NCBI GenBank assembly: GCA_017503805.1
Contig: JAFVSJ010000001.1
Location: forward strand, 1-40,895
From: Tidjanibacter sp.
GTDB lineage: Bacteria; Bacteroidota; Bacteroidia; Bacteroidales; Rikenellaceae
DNA: 40,895 nucleotides
Reading direction: 5' to 3'
Below, one piece after another: positions 7,767 through 16,234 of this stretch. Every line of letters starts with the position of its first letter. Position 1 is the first letter of the stretch. Position numbers and translations under genes: made by a program. The notes under the pieces were generated by a model that was not told where the DNA came from, ran no database searches, and was given only the letters and a program-made list of their open reading frames with translations.

Positions 7767-7872
7767 CCCGCGCGCAAAAACTTACTCATCTCTCGGTAGT
7801 TTCGGCTGTCGGAACTACCTATTGTAAGTTATATGGCGGTCATCGTTGGGGTGAATATACCAATAAATGGGG

Positions 7873-7904
7873 ATTGACGAGAGAGGAAAAAAGTGTTATT
7901 TTTG
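7873..7904 (+). promoter_or_regulatory. Promoter of feoAB
   Basis: ATTG (7873-7876), 20 bases, then TATTTTTG (7897-7904); the gene starts at 7932, leaving a leader of about 20 bases. No clear Fur-box palindrome was found in the 290-base gap shared with rplY. Confidence 0.7.
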
Positions 7905-7931
7905 CGGGGCAAAAATAGCATCACAAGATAA

Positions 7932-10475
7932 ATGAAACTATCGGAACTGAAAAACGGAGAGAAAGCCGTCATTGTCAAGGTGGCAGGTCACGGCGGATTC
8001 CGTAAGAGAATAATGGAGATGGGATTTGTGCGAGGCGTGGAGGTACGCTCCGTACAGGATTCGCCTATGCACGACCCTGTGAAATACACCGTTATGGGCT
8101 ACGACGTTTCGCTCCGCCGCAGCGAGGCCGAGATGATAGAGGTACTCCCCCACGGCGAGGCCAACCGCCCCATAGAACCCGCACAAGGCATCGTCTGCAA
8201 CAACATCTGCGAGAGTTGCGCCATCGGCAGCTGCGGAGTCAGAGGCGGCCGCACGCTACGCAAAAACGAGATAAACGTCGCCCTTGTGGGCAACCCCAAT
8301 AGCGGTAAGACATCGCTCTTCAACATCCTTTCGGGCAGCAGCGAGCACGTAGGCAACTACAGCGGCGTGACCGTAGATGCCAAGCTCGGCAAGCTCACCT
8401 ACAAAGGCTACCGCATCAACATCACCGACCTGCCGGGCACCTACTCTCTCTCGGCCTACACCCCCGAAGAGGTCTACGTGCGCAAGCATCTCTACGAAGC
8501 TATGCCCGACGTGATACTCAACACCGTGGTGGCCTCCAACCTCGAACGCAACCTCTACCTCACCAGCGAACTCATCGACCTCAACCTCCGCACGGTTGTG
8601 GCTCTGAATATGTACGATGAGCTGCAACAGAGCGGCGGTGTGCTCGACTACAAGTCGCTCGGTGCGATGATAGGCATTCCACTCATACCCACCATCGCCA
8701 AGACAGGCTACGGCATTGAGGCTCTGCTCGATGCCATCATCGAGCTCTTCGAGGGGCGCAATAGCGAAGCGCGACACGTGCACATCAACTACGGCACCTC
8801 GCTCGAGGAGGAGATACGCCGGCTCTCTGCAAGCATACGCGATGCACACGACCTGCCAAAGCAGTTCCCCGTGCGCTATTGGGCCATCAAACTCCTCGAG
8901 GGAGACAGCGAGGCGGCCAAAATGCTCTCCGCCTGCAAGGACTACCCCCTATGGAAGGAGGAGGCCAAAAGTGGCGCAGCAAGGGTGTCGGCCGTAGATG
9001 GCAGCGACATCGAGACCATCTTGAGCGACCGCAAGTATGGATTCATTGCCGGTGCATTGGAAGAGACGCTCCACGAGAAGGGAGTCGACTTCAACCGTCG
9101 TTCGCGTCGCATCGACCGCCTCGTGGTCAACAAGTGGATAGGATTCCCACTTTTCATACTGCTGATGTGGCTGATGTTCTGGGCCACCTTCACCCTCGGA
9201 GGCTATCCGCAGGAGTGGATTGAGTCGGGATTCGGATGGTTGGGCGAATGGCTCTGGAGTGTGATGCCCGACGGAGCTCTGCGCGACTTGGTTGTGAACG
9301 GCATCGTAGGCGGTGTAGGCAGCGTGGCCGTATTCCTGCCCAACATCTTGATTCTCTACTTCTTCATCTCACTGATGGAGGACTCGGGATATATGGCTCG
9401 AGCGGCATTCATTATGGATAAGCTGATGCACCGTATGGGGTTGCACGGCAAGTCGTTCATACCGCTGCTGATGGGATTCGGTTGCAACGTACCCGCCATT
9501 ATGGCCACTCGCACCATAGAGAGTCGTTCGTCGAGGCTGATTACGATTTTGGTCACCCCCTTCGTATCGTGCAGCGCGCGTCTGCCCGTATTCCTGCTCT
9601 TGGCCGGCACCTTCTTCCCCCACAATGCCGCCACCGTACTCATTGGGCTTTATCTGCTCGGCATCCTCGTTGCATTCCTCACGGCGCGACTGCTCAGGGC
9701 AACGAAGTTCAAGAAAGACGAGACTCCGTTCGTAATGGAGCTCCCGCCCTACCGTATGCCCACCGTGAGGGCCACGCTGACACATATGTGGGACAAGTGC
9801 TACGAATATATCCGCAAGATAGCCACAACCATTCTGCTTGCTACCATACTCATCTGGGCACTCTCCTACTATCCTCGTCCCAAAGAGGAGGTTATCAATA
9901 GCGTGGTGACCACCGAGGTTGTGGCCGAGGCAACCACAGAGGCTCCCACAACCCTCGTGATAGGCTCCTCGCAGAGCCCTGCCCAGCCTATGGTCGTAAA
10001 GACCGAGGTAGCTGTCACCTCCAAGACAGATAGAGATATTACAACTGCAACCGCCGCTGCCACCTCCACCCCCAACTCGGAGGCCGACCGCTACGCCCAC
10101 TCCTATCTCGGCCAAATAGGTCGTTTCATTGAGCCTGTAATGCGTCCACTCGGATTGGATTGGCGCGCCGGCATTGCTCTGCTTTCGAGCACCCCCGCCA
10201 AAGAGTTGGTGGTGAGCACAATGGCAGTGCTCTACGGTGGCGACGACATCTCCTCGCTCTCGAAGAACATCACAGCCAACAGCGGAATCACCCCCGCCTC
10301 GGCCGTGGCATTTATGATATTCATCCTCCTCTTCTTCCCCTGCATCGGCACTCTGGCCACCATCAAAGCCGAGACGGGCAGTGCGAAATGGATGTGGTTT
10401 ACAGCCATCTACAACACCCTCATTGCTTGGGTTTTGGCCCGCATCGCATACCTTCTCTGCGGCCTGATATTGTAG
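7932..10475 (+). CDS. feoB: Fused FeoA-FeoB ferrous iron transporter
   Basis: 847 residues. Residues 1-75 are a FeoA (SH3-like) domain (MKLSELKNGEKAVIVKVAGH), fused, as is usual in Bacteroidota, through a Cys-containing linker (CNNICESCAIGSCG) to FeoB. The GTPase shows G1 GNPNSGKTS (about 118-127), switch GVTVD, G3 DLPGTYS, G4 NMYD and G5 in the TIAKTGYG region. Two Gate repeats with several membrane helices follow, including GFGCNVPAIMATRTI and PAKELVVSTMAVLYGG. It imports Fe2+ across the inner membrane. Two oddities: an insertion rich in Thr, Ala and Val of about 70 residues (roughly 652-722) just before the conserved SYLGQIGRFIEP; and TVVASNLERN where VVDASNLERN is usual. It stands alone with its own promoter and terminator. 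Confidence 0.96.
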   Translation: MKLSELKNGEKAVIVKVAGHGGFRKRIMEMGFVRGVEVRSVQDSPMHDPVKYTVMGYDVSLRRSEAEMIEVLPHGEANRPIEPAQGIVCNNICESCAIGSCGVRGGRTLRKNEINVALVGNPNSGKTSLFNILSGSSEHVGNYSGVTVDAKLGKLTYKGYRINITDLPGTYSLSAYTPEEVYVRKHLYEAMPDVILNTVVASNLERNLYLTSELIDLNLRTVVALNMYDELQQSGGVLDYKSLGAMIGIPLIPTIAKTGYGIEALLDAIIELFEGRNSEARHVHINYGTSLEEEIRRLSASIRDAHDLPKQFPVRYWAIKLLEGDSEAAKMLSACKDYPLWKEEAKSGAARVSAVDGSDIETILSDRKYGFIAGALEETLHEKGVDFNRRSRRIDRLVVNKWIGFPLFILLMWLMFWATFTLGGYPQEWIESGFGWLGEWLWSVMPDGALRDLVVNGIVGGVGSVAVFLPNILILYFFISLMEDSGYMARAAFIMDKLMHRMGLHGKSFIPLLMGFGCNVPAIMATRTIESRSSRLITILVTPFVSCSARLPVFLLLAGTFFPHNAATVLIGLYLLGILVAFLTARLLRATKFKKDETPFVMELPPYRMPTVRATLTHMWDKCYEYIRKIATTILLATILIWALSYYPRPKEEVINSVVTTEVVAEATTEAPTTLVIGSSQSPAQPMVVKTEVAVTSKTDRDITTATAAATSTPNSEADRYAHSYLGQIGRFIEPVMRPLGLDWRAGIALLSSTPAKELVVSTMAVLYGGDDISSLSKNITANSGITPASAVAFMIFILLFFPCIGTLATIKAETGSAKWMWFTAIYNTLIAWVLARIAYLLCGLIL

Positions 10476-10494
10476 GCCATTCGTCACAATAGAC

Positions 10495-10530
10495 AAAAAA
10501 GGCTGTTGCGAAGATGCAACAGCCTTTTTT
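10495..10530 (+). terminator. Bidirectional terminator between feoAB and aspartate kinase
   Basis: Arms 10495-10509 (AAAAAAGGCTGTTGC) and 10516-10530 pair perfectly over 15 bp with a 6-base loop and T run. It separates convergent genes and can serve both. Confidence 0.92.
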
Positions 10531-10558
10531 TGGATTTCACTATCCTCAATCACTCCCA

Positions 10559-11818
10559 CTACGACTTGCGGAGGATGCGGAGCACCTTGCGTGAGCGTTG
10601 GGTCATATAGACACCCTCGGCCTCTACAAACTCGGCAAGCTGACTCTGGGTGTAACCACGAATGGTCAGCAGTTCCATATCGGTGTTATACTTGACCGAG
10701 AAACCACCTGCGTGGAGGTCGGCAATAATCTCCTCCAAGTAACGCGAGTGGTCGATGCAGAGCGCCATACTGATGGCCGAATTCTGAATCAGATGCACCT
10801 TGGCCCTATGGCGTTCGAGGATGGCAAAGACCTCGGCCATACGCTCCTCAAGGATGAAGGAGTAGTCTTGTGGCTTGATCGAGAGGAGAGTCTGCCCCTT
10901 CTTGAGTATCAAGATTGGCAGGTCGATGGGTTTGCTTATCTGCTCCTTGATGACACTGCCGGGCAGCGAGGGATTAAGGAAGCACTTGACGTAGAGTGGG
11001 ATGCTCTTATTCTGGAGTGGTTTGATGGTCTTGGGGTGGATAATCTGCGCACCGCTATAGGCGAGCTCGATGGCATCGAGGTAGGTCAACTCGGGGATAT
11101 ACGACACACCTTCAAACTGCTTGGGGTCGCCATTGAGGATTCCCTCCACATCTTTCCAAATCGAAACACTCTCGGCCCCAAGTATGTAGCCCGCAACGGC
11201 AGCCGAATAGTCGGAGCCCTCGCGACCGATGGTGGTAGTAGCACCCGACTCGGTGGCACCAATGAAGCCCTGACCTACAATGACCTTTGCCGACGAGCTA
11301 TCCACTGCCCTAAGGAGCCTCGGGGTGGAGGCCTCAATATCTATGTTGGCATCGCGGAATCGGCTGTTGGTAAGGAAGATGCGCCTTATGTCGAGCCACT
11401 CGGCCGAGGTACCGTCGAAGGAGAGGTAGTCGGCCACAATGGTGGTGGAGATGAGTTCGCCGAAGCTCACAATGCGGTCGTACCACTCCTCGTAGGTGCG
11501 GCTCTTGGGGTTGGCCAGGGTGATAATCTCCTCGAGTTCCTCGTAGAAGGTGCGCACACGCTCGGGCAGGTGGGGTGCGCCCCAGAGGTCGGCAAGGATC
11601 TCGGCGTGGTAGTCTACGATGGTCTGCATAGCCACCACAGCCTCACCTGTATGTCCCTGCCAGAAGGCCTCCATCACTCGCTCGAGTGCGTTGGTGGTTT
11701 TGCCCATAGCCGAGACAACCACAAAGAGTCGTCCCTCGGTGTTGCGTGCAATCTGTGCAAGGTTTCTCACACCGGCGGCATCTTTCACAGATGCTCCGCC
11801 AAATTTATATACCTTCAT
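10559..11818 (-). CDS. lysC: Aspartate kinase (monofunctional)
   Basis: 419 residues. Starts with the kinase signature MKVYKFGGASVKDAAGVRN; later GREGSDYSAAVAGYILGAE and WKDVEGILNGDP are the nucleotide- and substrate-binding motifs of aspartokinases, and two ACT-type regulatory domains follow from about residue 290 (LSIKPQDYSFILEERMAEVF). It phosphorylates L-aspartate, the first step to lysine, threonine, methionine and diaminopimelate. Which end-product inhibits it cannot be read from the sequence. It is not fused to homoserine dehydrogenase. It lies 35 bases after the acyltransferase gene and is probably co-transcribed with it. Confidence 0.95.
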   Translation of the reverse strand: MKVYKFGGASVKDAAGVRNLAQIARNTEGRLFVVVSAMGKTTNALERVMEAFWQGHTGEAVVAMQTIVDYHAEILADLWGAPHLPERVRTFYEELEEIITLANPKSRTYEEWYDRIVSFGELISTTIVADYLSFDGTSAEWLDIRRIFLTNSRFRDANIDIEASTPRLLRAVDSSSAKVIVGQGFIGATESGATTTIGREGSDYSAAVAGYILGAESVSIWKDVEGILNGDPKQFEGVSYIPELTYLDAIELAYSGAQIIHPKTIKPLQNKSIPLYVKCFLNPSLPGSVIKEQISKPIDLPILILKKGQTLLSIKPQDYSFILEERMAEVFAILERHRAKVHLIQNSAISMALCIDHSRYLEEIIADLHAGGFSVKYNTDMELLTIRGYTQSQLAEFVEAEGVYMTQRSRKVLRILRKS

Positions 11819-11853
11819 TTCTGATGAGTTATTAGTCTGTTAATCAATGTTGT

Positions 11854-13179
11854 CTATCCGACCTGTTCGGCTTTGCCTTGCGCCTTGAGATATTTATACA
11901 TCTCCTCGGTGGCGAGCGAAATCTTAGTCACCGAGAACTCCTCGCCACGGGGGAATACGAACATAGTGTCGGTCAGGGTGCTGAGGTCTACGCAGTCGCG
12001 CTTCCATCGGCGGTAGTCATACTCGATGTGAATCGAGTAGCGCTGCGATGCAGGAATCGAGAGCGAGTAGTCGAGACCGTCGAACTTGCCTTTGAGCATA
12101 AATCCGTCGAGGTTGTGGACAAATCGGGCCTCGCCCAGTTCCAAAAATTTCTTCGGGTGGGGCAGCGCCCTCACGTCGGCCTCTACATCTACGGAGTAGG
12201 TGCCCGCCTCCACCTCACGTCGCACATTCTCGCGCTCCCACTCATACCAATCGGGGATGTGGCAGAAGTGAGTTTCGCCCTCGAGGGCCTCGAGTTGGCC
12301 ATATTCGTTCATCTCCCAGCGGTGGCCGCAAACATCGCACCACAACTGCGTACCCTCGCTCCTCATACGGTACTCCTTGCCGCAGTGGGGACATTGGTAG
12401 AGCACTTTGTGGAGTCCCTCGGCACGGGTGCGCTTGGTCATACGTATCTGGTTGTCGCGCTGCCAAGCGAAGTCGTCGTAGTAGAACTCGCGGTCGATGA
12501 CCTCCATAATCTGGTTGTAGTCCATCTTCTCAATCTGCTCCACCGTGAGTATCTGTTTCATCGTGGCCTCGGTCTTTATGAGGCGGTCGCCGGTGTGCCA
12601 GAAGGGGGAGTTGATGTGGTTACCCTGCGTGATGAGAGTCACCACGGGTAGCTTGAGCAGTTTGACAAGTTTGCCGAGCGAAGGGGGAAGTATGGCATTG
12701 GTGCCGCAGAGCGAGTAGCGGGCCTCGGGGTAGAAGGCCACAATCTTGCGTCGCTCCTTCACCTCGCGCAGTTGGCGCACAAGTCGGGTGTCGTTGGTGA
12801 ACTTGCGCTTGGGGATGCAACCCACCCTTGCCATAAGCCAATGGAGCAGACCGCCGATGCCCACAAAGCCGTCGATGGCTACGATGTAGTAGGCGTGGTT
12901 GGGGAAGGTTGCCTTGACTGCGACCATAAAGTCGTAGAAGGCGTTGTGGTTGCAGAGGAGCAGGTAGGGGCGCTTGACACCCTCCATACCCACCTTGCGG
13001 ATGCGGGTGCGGTGGAGCCACGTCACGGGGAAGGAGGCTATCCACATCACGGGGCGCAACCACCACGACACGCGGCGTGGTTTTTTGCTCATATCGAGTC
13101 GGCGAACACCCTCCTGAAGTGGGGTGCGGTCGTCGAGCTGCTTGGGTTGTTCGGTATTCTCTTTTGTGTTTTGGTGCAT
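11854..13179 (-). CDS. PlsC-like acyltransferase with a zinc ribbon
   Basis: 441 residues. Residues ~40-210 form a glycerolphosphate acyltransferase-like domain: NHNAFYD (77-83, the HxxxxD catalytic pair) and FYPEARYS (149-156, standing for the usual FPEGTRS). Then come CPHC (263-266) and CDVC (281-284), a four-cysteine zinc ribbon, and a beta-rich C-terminal part of unknown role. PlsC enzymes put a second acyl chain on lysophosphatidic acid; the altered motif (EARYS) leaves the acceptor uncertain. I associate this acyltransferase-ribbon layout more with Firmicutes, so transfer is possible but unproven. Its promoter is probably near 13225-13232. Aspartate kinase follows. Confidence 0.82.
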   Translation of the reverse strand: MHQNTKENTEQPKQLDDRTPLQEGVRRLDMSKKPRRVSWWLRPVMWIASFPVTWLHRTRIRKVGMEGVKRPYLLLCNHNAFYDFMVAVKATFPNHAYYIVAIDGFVGIGGLLHWLMARVGCIPKRKFTNDTRLVRQLREVKERRKIVAFYPEARYSLCGTNAILPPSLGKLVKLLKLPVVTLITQGNHINSPFWHTGDRLIKTEATMKQILTVEQIEKMDYNQIMEVIDREFYYDDFAWQRDNQIRMTKRTRAEGLHKVLYQCPHCGKEYRMRSEGTQLWCDVCGHRWEMNEYGQLEALEGETHFCHIPDWYEWERENVRREVEAGTYSVDVEADVRALPHPKKFLELGEARFVHNLDGFMLKGKFDGLDYSLSIPASQRYSIHIEYDYRRWKRDCVDLSTLTDTMFVFPRGEEFSVTKISLATEEMYKYLKAQGKAEQVG

Positions 13180-13224
13180 AAAGGTTTGATTGAAATATTT
13201 TCAATGAAAATAGATTATGAAAGG

Positions 13225-13232
13225 CAAAGGTA
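13225..13232 (-). promoter_or_regulatory. Probable -7 box for the acyltransferase-lysC operon
   Basis: TACCTTTG on the minus strand, 45 bases before the acyltransferase ATG. No good TTTG lies 19-21 bases upstream of it, so the match is partial. Confidence 0.45.
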
Positions 13233-13311
13233 ATAAAAAAAGCCGAAACTTTCCATCCCCACCCCCACAATAGCCTCCATAGAGTCCACAAGAGGCGAGC
13301 CAAAAGCTGGT

Positions 13312-13342
13312 TTTGCACTCTCACAATTTTGTGCTAACTTTG
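13312..13342 (+). promoter_or_regulatory. Promoter of birA
   Basis: TTTG (13312-13315), 19 bases, TAACTTTG (13335-13342). Transcription from here begins near 13349 and rules out the in-frame ATG at 13347, supporting the birA start at 13416. Confidence 0.75.
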
Positions 13343-13415
13343 TAGAGTGGATGGCAACCACTTGCCACACACAACCAAGAGCATTTTTTTCACACCACAA
13401 AACCGACATTCGACT

Positions 13416-14132
13416 ATGGCAGTACTCATATACAAATCACTCCCCTCGACCAACTCCGAGGCACGCAAACCCGGCTATCGTCACGGCGATGCCATCATCG
13501 CACGCGAACAGACAGCAGGTCGCGGTCAGCGTGGCAACAAGTGGAGCAGCAACCCGGGCGAAAACCTCACCTTCTCGCTCGTCTGGGAGCCCACCTTCCT
13601 CGAGGCCAAACGTCAGTTTCTACTCTCCGAGGCGGTAGCACTCGCACTCGTAGACACACTTCGGGCCTACGACATACGCCCCAAAATCAAGTGGACCAAC
13701 GACATCTATGTGGGCAACCGCAAAATCTGCGGCATACTCATCGAACACGATCTCGGCACCGAGGGCAAGTTGGCCCGCACGATTGTGGGCATAGGATTGA
13801 ACATCAACCAGAAGGAGTTTGCCGAGTGGGTACCCAACCCCACCTCTATGGCTCTGCTTGCAGGCCGCACACTCGACCTCAACGAGGTGTTCCAGAGACT
13901 CTACGATGCGCTCGAGGCTCGATACTCTCAACTCCAGAGCGACCCCGCCGCCATCGAAAAGGAGTATGGTCAGCTACTCTACCGACTCGAGGAGTTGCAC
14001 ACCTACGCTCTGCCCAACGGAAAACGTTTTGCGGGGGTAATCAGGGGCGTGCGCTCATCGGGCGAACTGCTCGTCGAGAGCGAGGGTATGGTTGTCCCCT
14101 ACCTCTTCAAAGAGATTGAGTTTATCATCTAA
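13416..14132 (+). CDS. birA: Biotin--[acetyl-CoA-carboxylase] ligase
   Basis: 238 residues from the ATG at 13416 (MAVLIYKSLPSTNSEARK). The biotin-binding glycine loop GRGQRGNKW (35-43) and the KWTNDIYVGNRKICGILIEH core (about 92-111) are intact, followed by GIGLNINQ and a small C-terminal SH3-like domain. It attaches biotin to the carrier protein of biotin-dependent carboxylases. There is no N-terminal helix-turn-helix, so unlike E. coli BirA it should not act as a biotin operon repressor. It has its own promoter and a stem-loop after the gene. Confidence 0.95.
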   Translation: MAVLIYKSLPSTNSEARKPGYRHGDAIIAREQTAGRGQRGNKWSSNPGENLTFSLVWEPTFLEAKRQFLLSEAVALALVDTLRAYDIRPKIKWTNDIYVGNRKICGILIEHDLGTEGKLARTIVGIGLNINQKEFAEWVPNPTSMALLAGRTLDLNEVFQRLYDALEARYSQLQSDPAAIEKEYGQLLYRLEELHTYALPNGKRFAGVIRGVRSSGELLVESEGMVVPYLFKEIEFII

Positions 14133-14187
14133 CCTCGGCCTCACCATCGTGCAGAACAAATAATCACAAAAAAAACGTAAAAAAATC

Positions 14188-14216
14188 AAAGGGGCGTGCA
14201 ACGTTTTGCCCCTTTT
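14188..14216 (+). terminator. Stem-loop after birA
   Basis: AAAGGGGC (14188-14195) and GCCCCTTT (14208-14215) form 8 bp with a 12-base loop, then a T. The loop contains the GCAACG element of the putative ECF promoter for the next gene. Confidence 0.5.
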
Positions 14217-14227
14217 GTGCATCTATA
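14198..14227 (+). promoter_or_regulatory. Putative ECF-sigma-dependent promoter of the 14250 operon
   Basis: GCAACGTTTT (14198-14207) and GCATCTATA (14219-14227) resemble the AAC-type -35 and short -10 boxes of ECF promoters, and stand 22 bases before the sigma gene ATG. No TAnnTTTG box is present here. Autoregulation by the encoded sigma factor is an inference. Confidence 0.4.
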
Positions 14228-14249
14228 CCTACAGAGAGAGAATAGGCCA

Positions 14250-14792
14250 ATGACCCTACAGAGCATCATAGAAGGTCTCCAGCGTGGTGACAGCGAGGCT
14301 CGCAGAGAACTCTACCAGCACTACTCCACAGCGATGTTCTCGCTCGTGAGGCGCTATGTGCAAGAGAGGGCTGCGGCCGAGGATGTGTTTCACGATGCTT
14401 TCGTGACTCTCTTCACCAAGGTAGGCGACTACCGAGGCGAAGGCTCCTTTGAAGGGTGGATGAGGAGGATATTCGTCACCACAGCTCTCAACCATCTGCG
14501 ACGCGACTCCTCCCACGACTATGTCGACAACGACATCGGCGACCTACCACCCGGCAAAGCAGGCAGCGCTCCCCCCGAGGCCCTCGAACAACTCTCCAAC
14601 CAAGAGCTACTCCAAGCAATGGAGCAACTCCCCGAGGGATACCGCACGGTGGTCAACCTCCACGCCGTAGAGGGATACAGCCACGCCGAGATTGCCAAGA
14701 TGCTCGCCATAGAGGAGTCCACAAGCCGAAGCCAATACCTAAGAGCCAAGGCACGACTCGCAAAGATATTGGAGAGATATAAGCTACACTGA
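14250..14792 (+). CDS. ECF-type RNA polymerase sigma factor
   Basis: 180 residues from the ATG at 14250 (MTLQSIIEGLQRGDSEARRE); an upstream in-frame ATG at 14196 lies inside the promoter elements and is rejected. Region 2: ALYQHYSTAMFSLVRRYV-like helix, AEDVFHDAFVTLF and GSFEGWMRRIFVTTALNHLR. Region 4: LPEGYRTVVNLHAVEGYSHA, then EIAKMLAIEESTSRSQYLRA, the helix-turn-helix that reads the -35 box. It directs polymerase to a small regulon. The gene is followed after 66 bases by an anti-sigma/barrel fusion and then a lipoprotein. Confidence 0.92.
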   Translation: MTLQSIIEGLQRGDSEARRELYQHYSTAMFSLVRRYVQERAAAEDVFHDAFVTLFTKVGDYRGEGSFEGWMRRIFVTTALNHLRRDSSHDYVDNDIGDLPPGKAGSAPPEALEQLSNQELLQAMEQLPEGYRTVVNLHAVEGYSHAEIAKMLAIEESTSRSQYLRAKARLAKILERYKLH

Positions 14793-14858
14793 CACAACCC
14801 CAACAGAGCAAAAGCATAGAGAAAGTTTCACCAACCACAAACAAAGCAACTCGAAACA

Positions 14859-16169
14859 ATGAAAGATATAAACGACAAATATGACCACCTGCTCGGCGAT
14901 AAGCTCCGAGGGCTGCGCGAGGAGCCACCGGCCGATATGTTCGACCGCATAGAGGCTACCCTTGCAACTATGGCCCCCGAGCAGCCCGTTGCAGAGCAAG
15001 AGCAGAAGCGCGAGAGCGTGGTGGTGCCCTTGTGGCACAGACCACTCTGGCGCACTATAGGCCTCACAGCCGCCGCAGCGGTAGTGGCTCTGGCCGTGGT
15101 GATAGGTGTAAGGCAGGAGGCTCCTTCGATTGTGGAAGGGGTGGCACTTGCCGAGATGCCTGTCTTGGAGTATGGTTCCTTCTCGCTCGAAAGACCTGCT
15201 ATCCCCACCTTTGACCACCGCAACACCATAATGGGTACTACCCAAGAGAGTCTCCAAGCTCAGGATGTTGCGACTGTAGCCCATCTTGTCACCCCCGAGA
15301 AGATTGCCCACGAAGTGGCCGAGGCACACCAGGAGGCGGCCTCCACAACCGAGCAGTCGCACAAGGGTGGCAACACCCTCAAGTCCACCTCCACAAAGAG
15401 GTCGCAACGTCACTCCAGACGCAATAGGGACAACAACTCGCTCGAGGAGTATTGGCGTGGCGTGCTCACCGAATCGGAGTCGGGGAGCGGCTTCAATCTG
15501 CTCAACCCCTCCGAGGTGAAGATCTACGCCTCCAATGCCGGTTTCGGCGGCGATGATGTGAGGCTGGGCGTGACCTCCAACCCTATGATGGTGCAGGAGC
15601 AGAACAACCTCATCGGTGAGGGCAGCTACACCAACCCCCTCTTGGTCAGCAAAAACAATGTCTCATCGCTCGAGCACTCGGTGCCCATCACATTGGGCCT
15701 CACGGTAGGTTACCGCCTGAGCGACCACCTCTCCGTGGAGAGCGGCCTGCTCTACACCTCTCTCGACTCTCGCAGCGAAACCACAGGTAGTTTGAGTCAC
15801 TATGTGCGTCAGCGCACAATGTCCTACATCGGCATTCCCCTTGAGGCAACCCTCTCGGTGGCCGAGTTCTATGGATTGGAGCTCTACGCCTCACTCGGCA
15901 CCACCGCCGAGTTCAACATCTTGGCCGAGGACTACATAACCATCGACCGCTCCCTCTCGGACATCCAAACGCTCGACACCCCACTGCTGACGATGTCACT
16001 AAACCTCTCGGCAGGTCTCAACTACAACCTTTGGGGCAACCTCGGACTCTATGGAGAGGTGGGTTGCAGCTATTGGGCCGTAGACCCTACTACCTATCCC
16101 GAGAACTATCGCACACTCCACCCCTTCAGTTTCACCACCCAATTCGGACTCCGATTTATGTTTGAGTAG
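14859..16169 (+). CDS. Putative anti-sigma domain fused to an outer-membrane-type beta-barrel
   Basis: 436 residues. Residues 1-60 are a charged cytoplasmic segment (DKLRGLREEPPADMFDRIEA) like the N-terminus of Bacteroidota anti-sigma proteins. One membrane helix follows (about 65-84, IGLTAAAAVVALAVVIGV). A Ser/Thr/Lys/Arg-rich linker runs to about 200. From about 265 the sequence alternates as porin-like strands (VPITLGLTVGYRLSDHLSVE, LSAGLNYNLWGNLGLYGEVG) and ends in LRFMFE, a terminal aromatic barrel signature. There is no cleavable signal peptide. Similar proteins follow ECF sigma genes in other Bacteroidales. The gene order suggests it restrains the 14250 sigma factor; how one chain meets both membranes is unclear. 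Confidence 0.7.
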   Translation: MKDINDKYDHLLGDKLRGLREEPPADMFDRIEATLATMAPEQPVAEQEQKRESVVVPLWHRPLWRTIGLTAAAAVVALAVVIGVRQEAPSIVEGVALAEMPVLEYGSFSLERPAIPTFDHRNTIMGTTQESLQAQDVATVAHLVTPEKIAHEVAEAHQEAASTTEQSHKGGNTLKSTSTKRSQRHSRRNRDNNSLEEYWRGVLTESESGSGFNLLNPSEVKIYASNAGFGGDDVRLGVTSNPMMVQEQNNLIGEGSYTNPLLVSKNNVSSLEHSVPITLGLTVGYRLSDHLSVESGLLYTSLDSRSETTGSLSHYVRQRTMSYIGIPLEATLSVAEFYGLELYASLGTTAEFNILAEDYITIDRSLSDIQTLDTPLLTMSLNLSAGLNYNLWGNLGLYGEVGCSYWAVDPTTYPENYRTLHPFSFTTQFGLRFMFE

Positions 16170-16234
16170 CGGGCTGCGTAACAACGGGCGTATATAATAT
16201 ATAAATAGGTAGTACCTATAAACGACAAGGCAAT

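Noticed and set aside
7642-7931. Riboswitch or Fur box upstream of feoAB
   Set aside because: I could find promoters for both genes but no convincing 19-base Fur palindrome or known riboswitch core.
10559-11818. Bifunctional aspartate kinase-homoserine dehydrogenase
   Set aside because: The protein ends after its ACT domains and no dehydrogenase domain follows in any frame.
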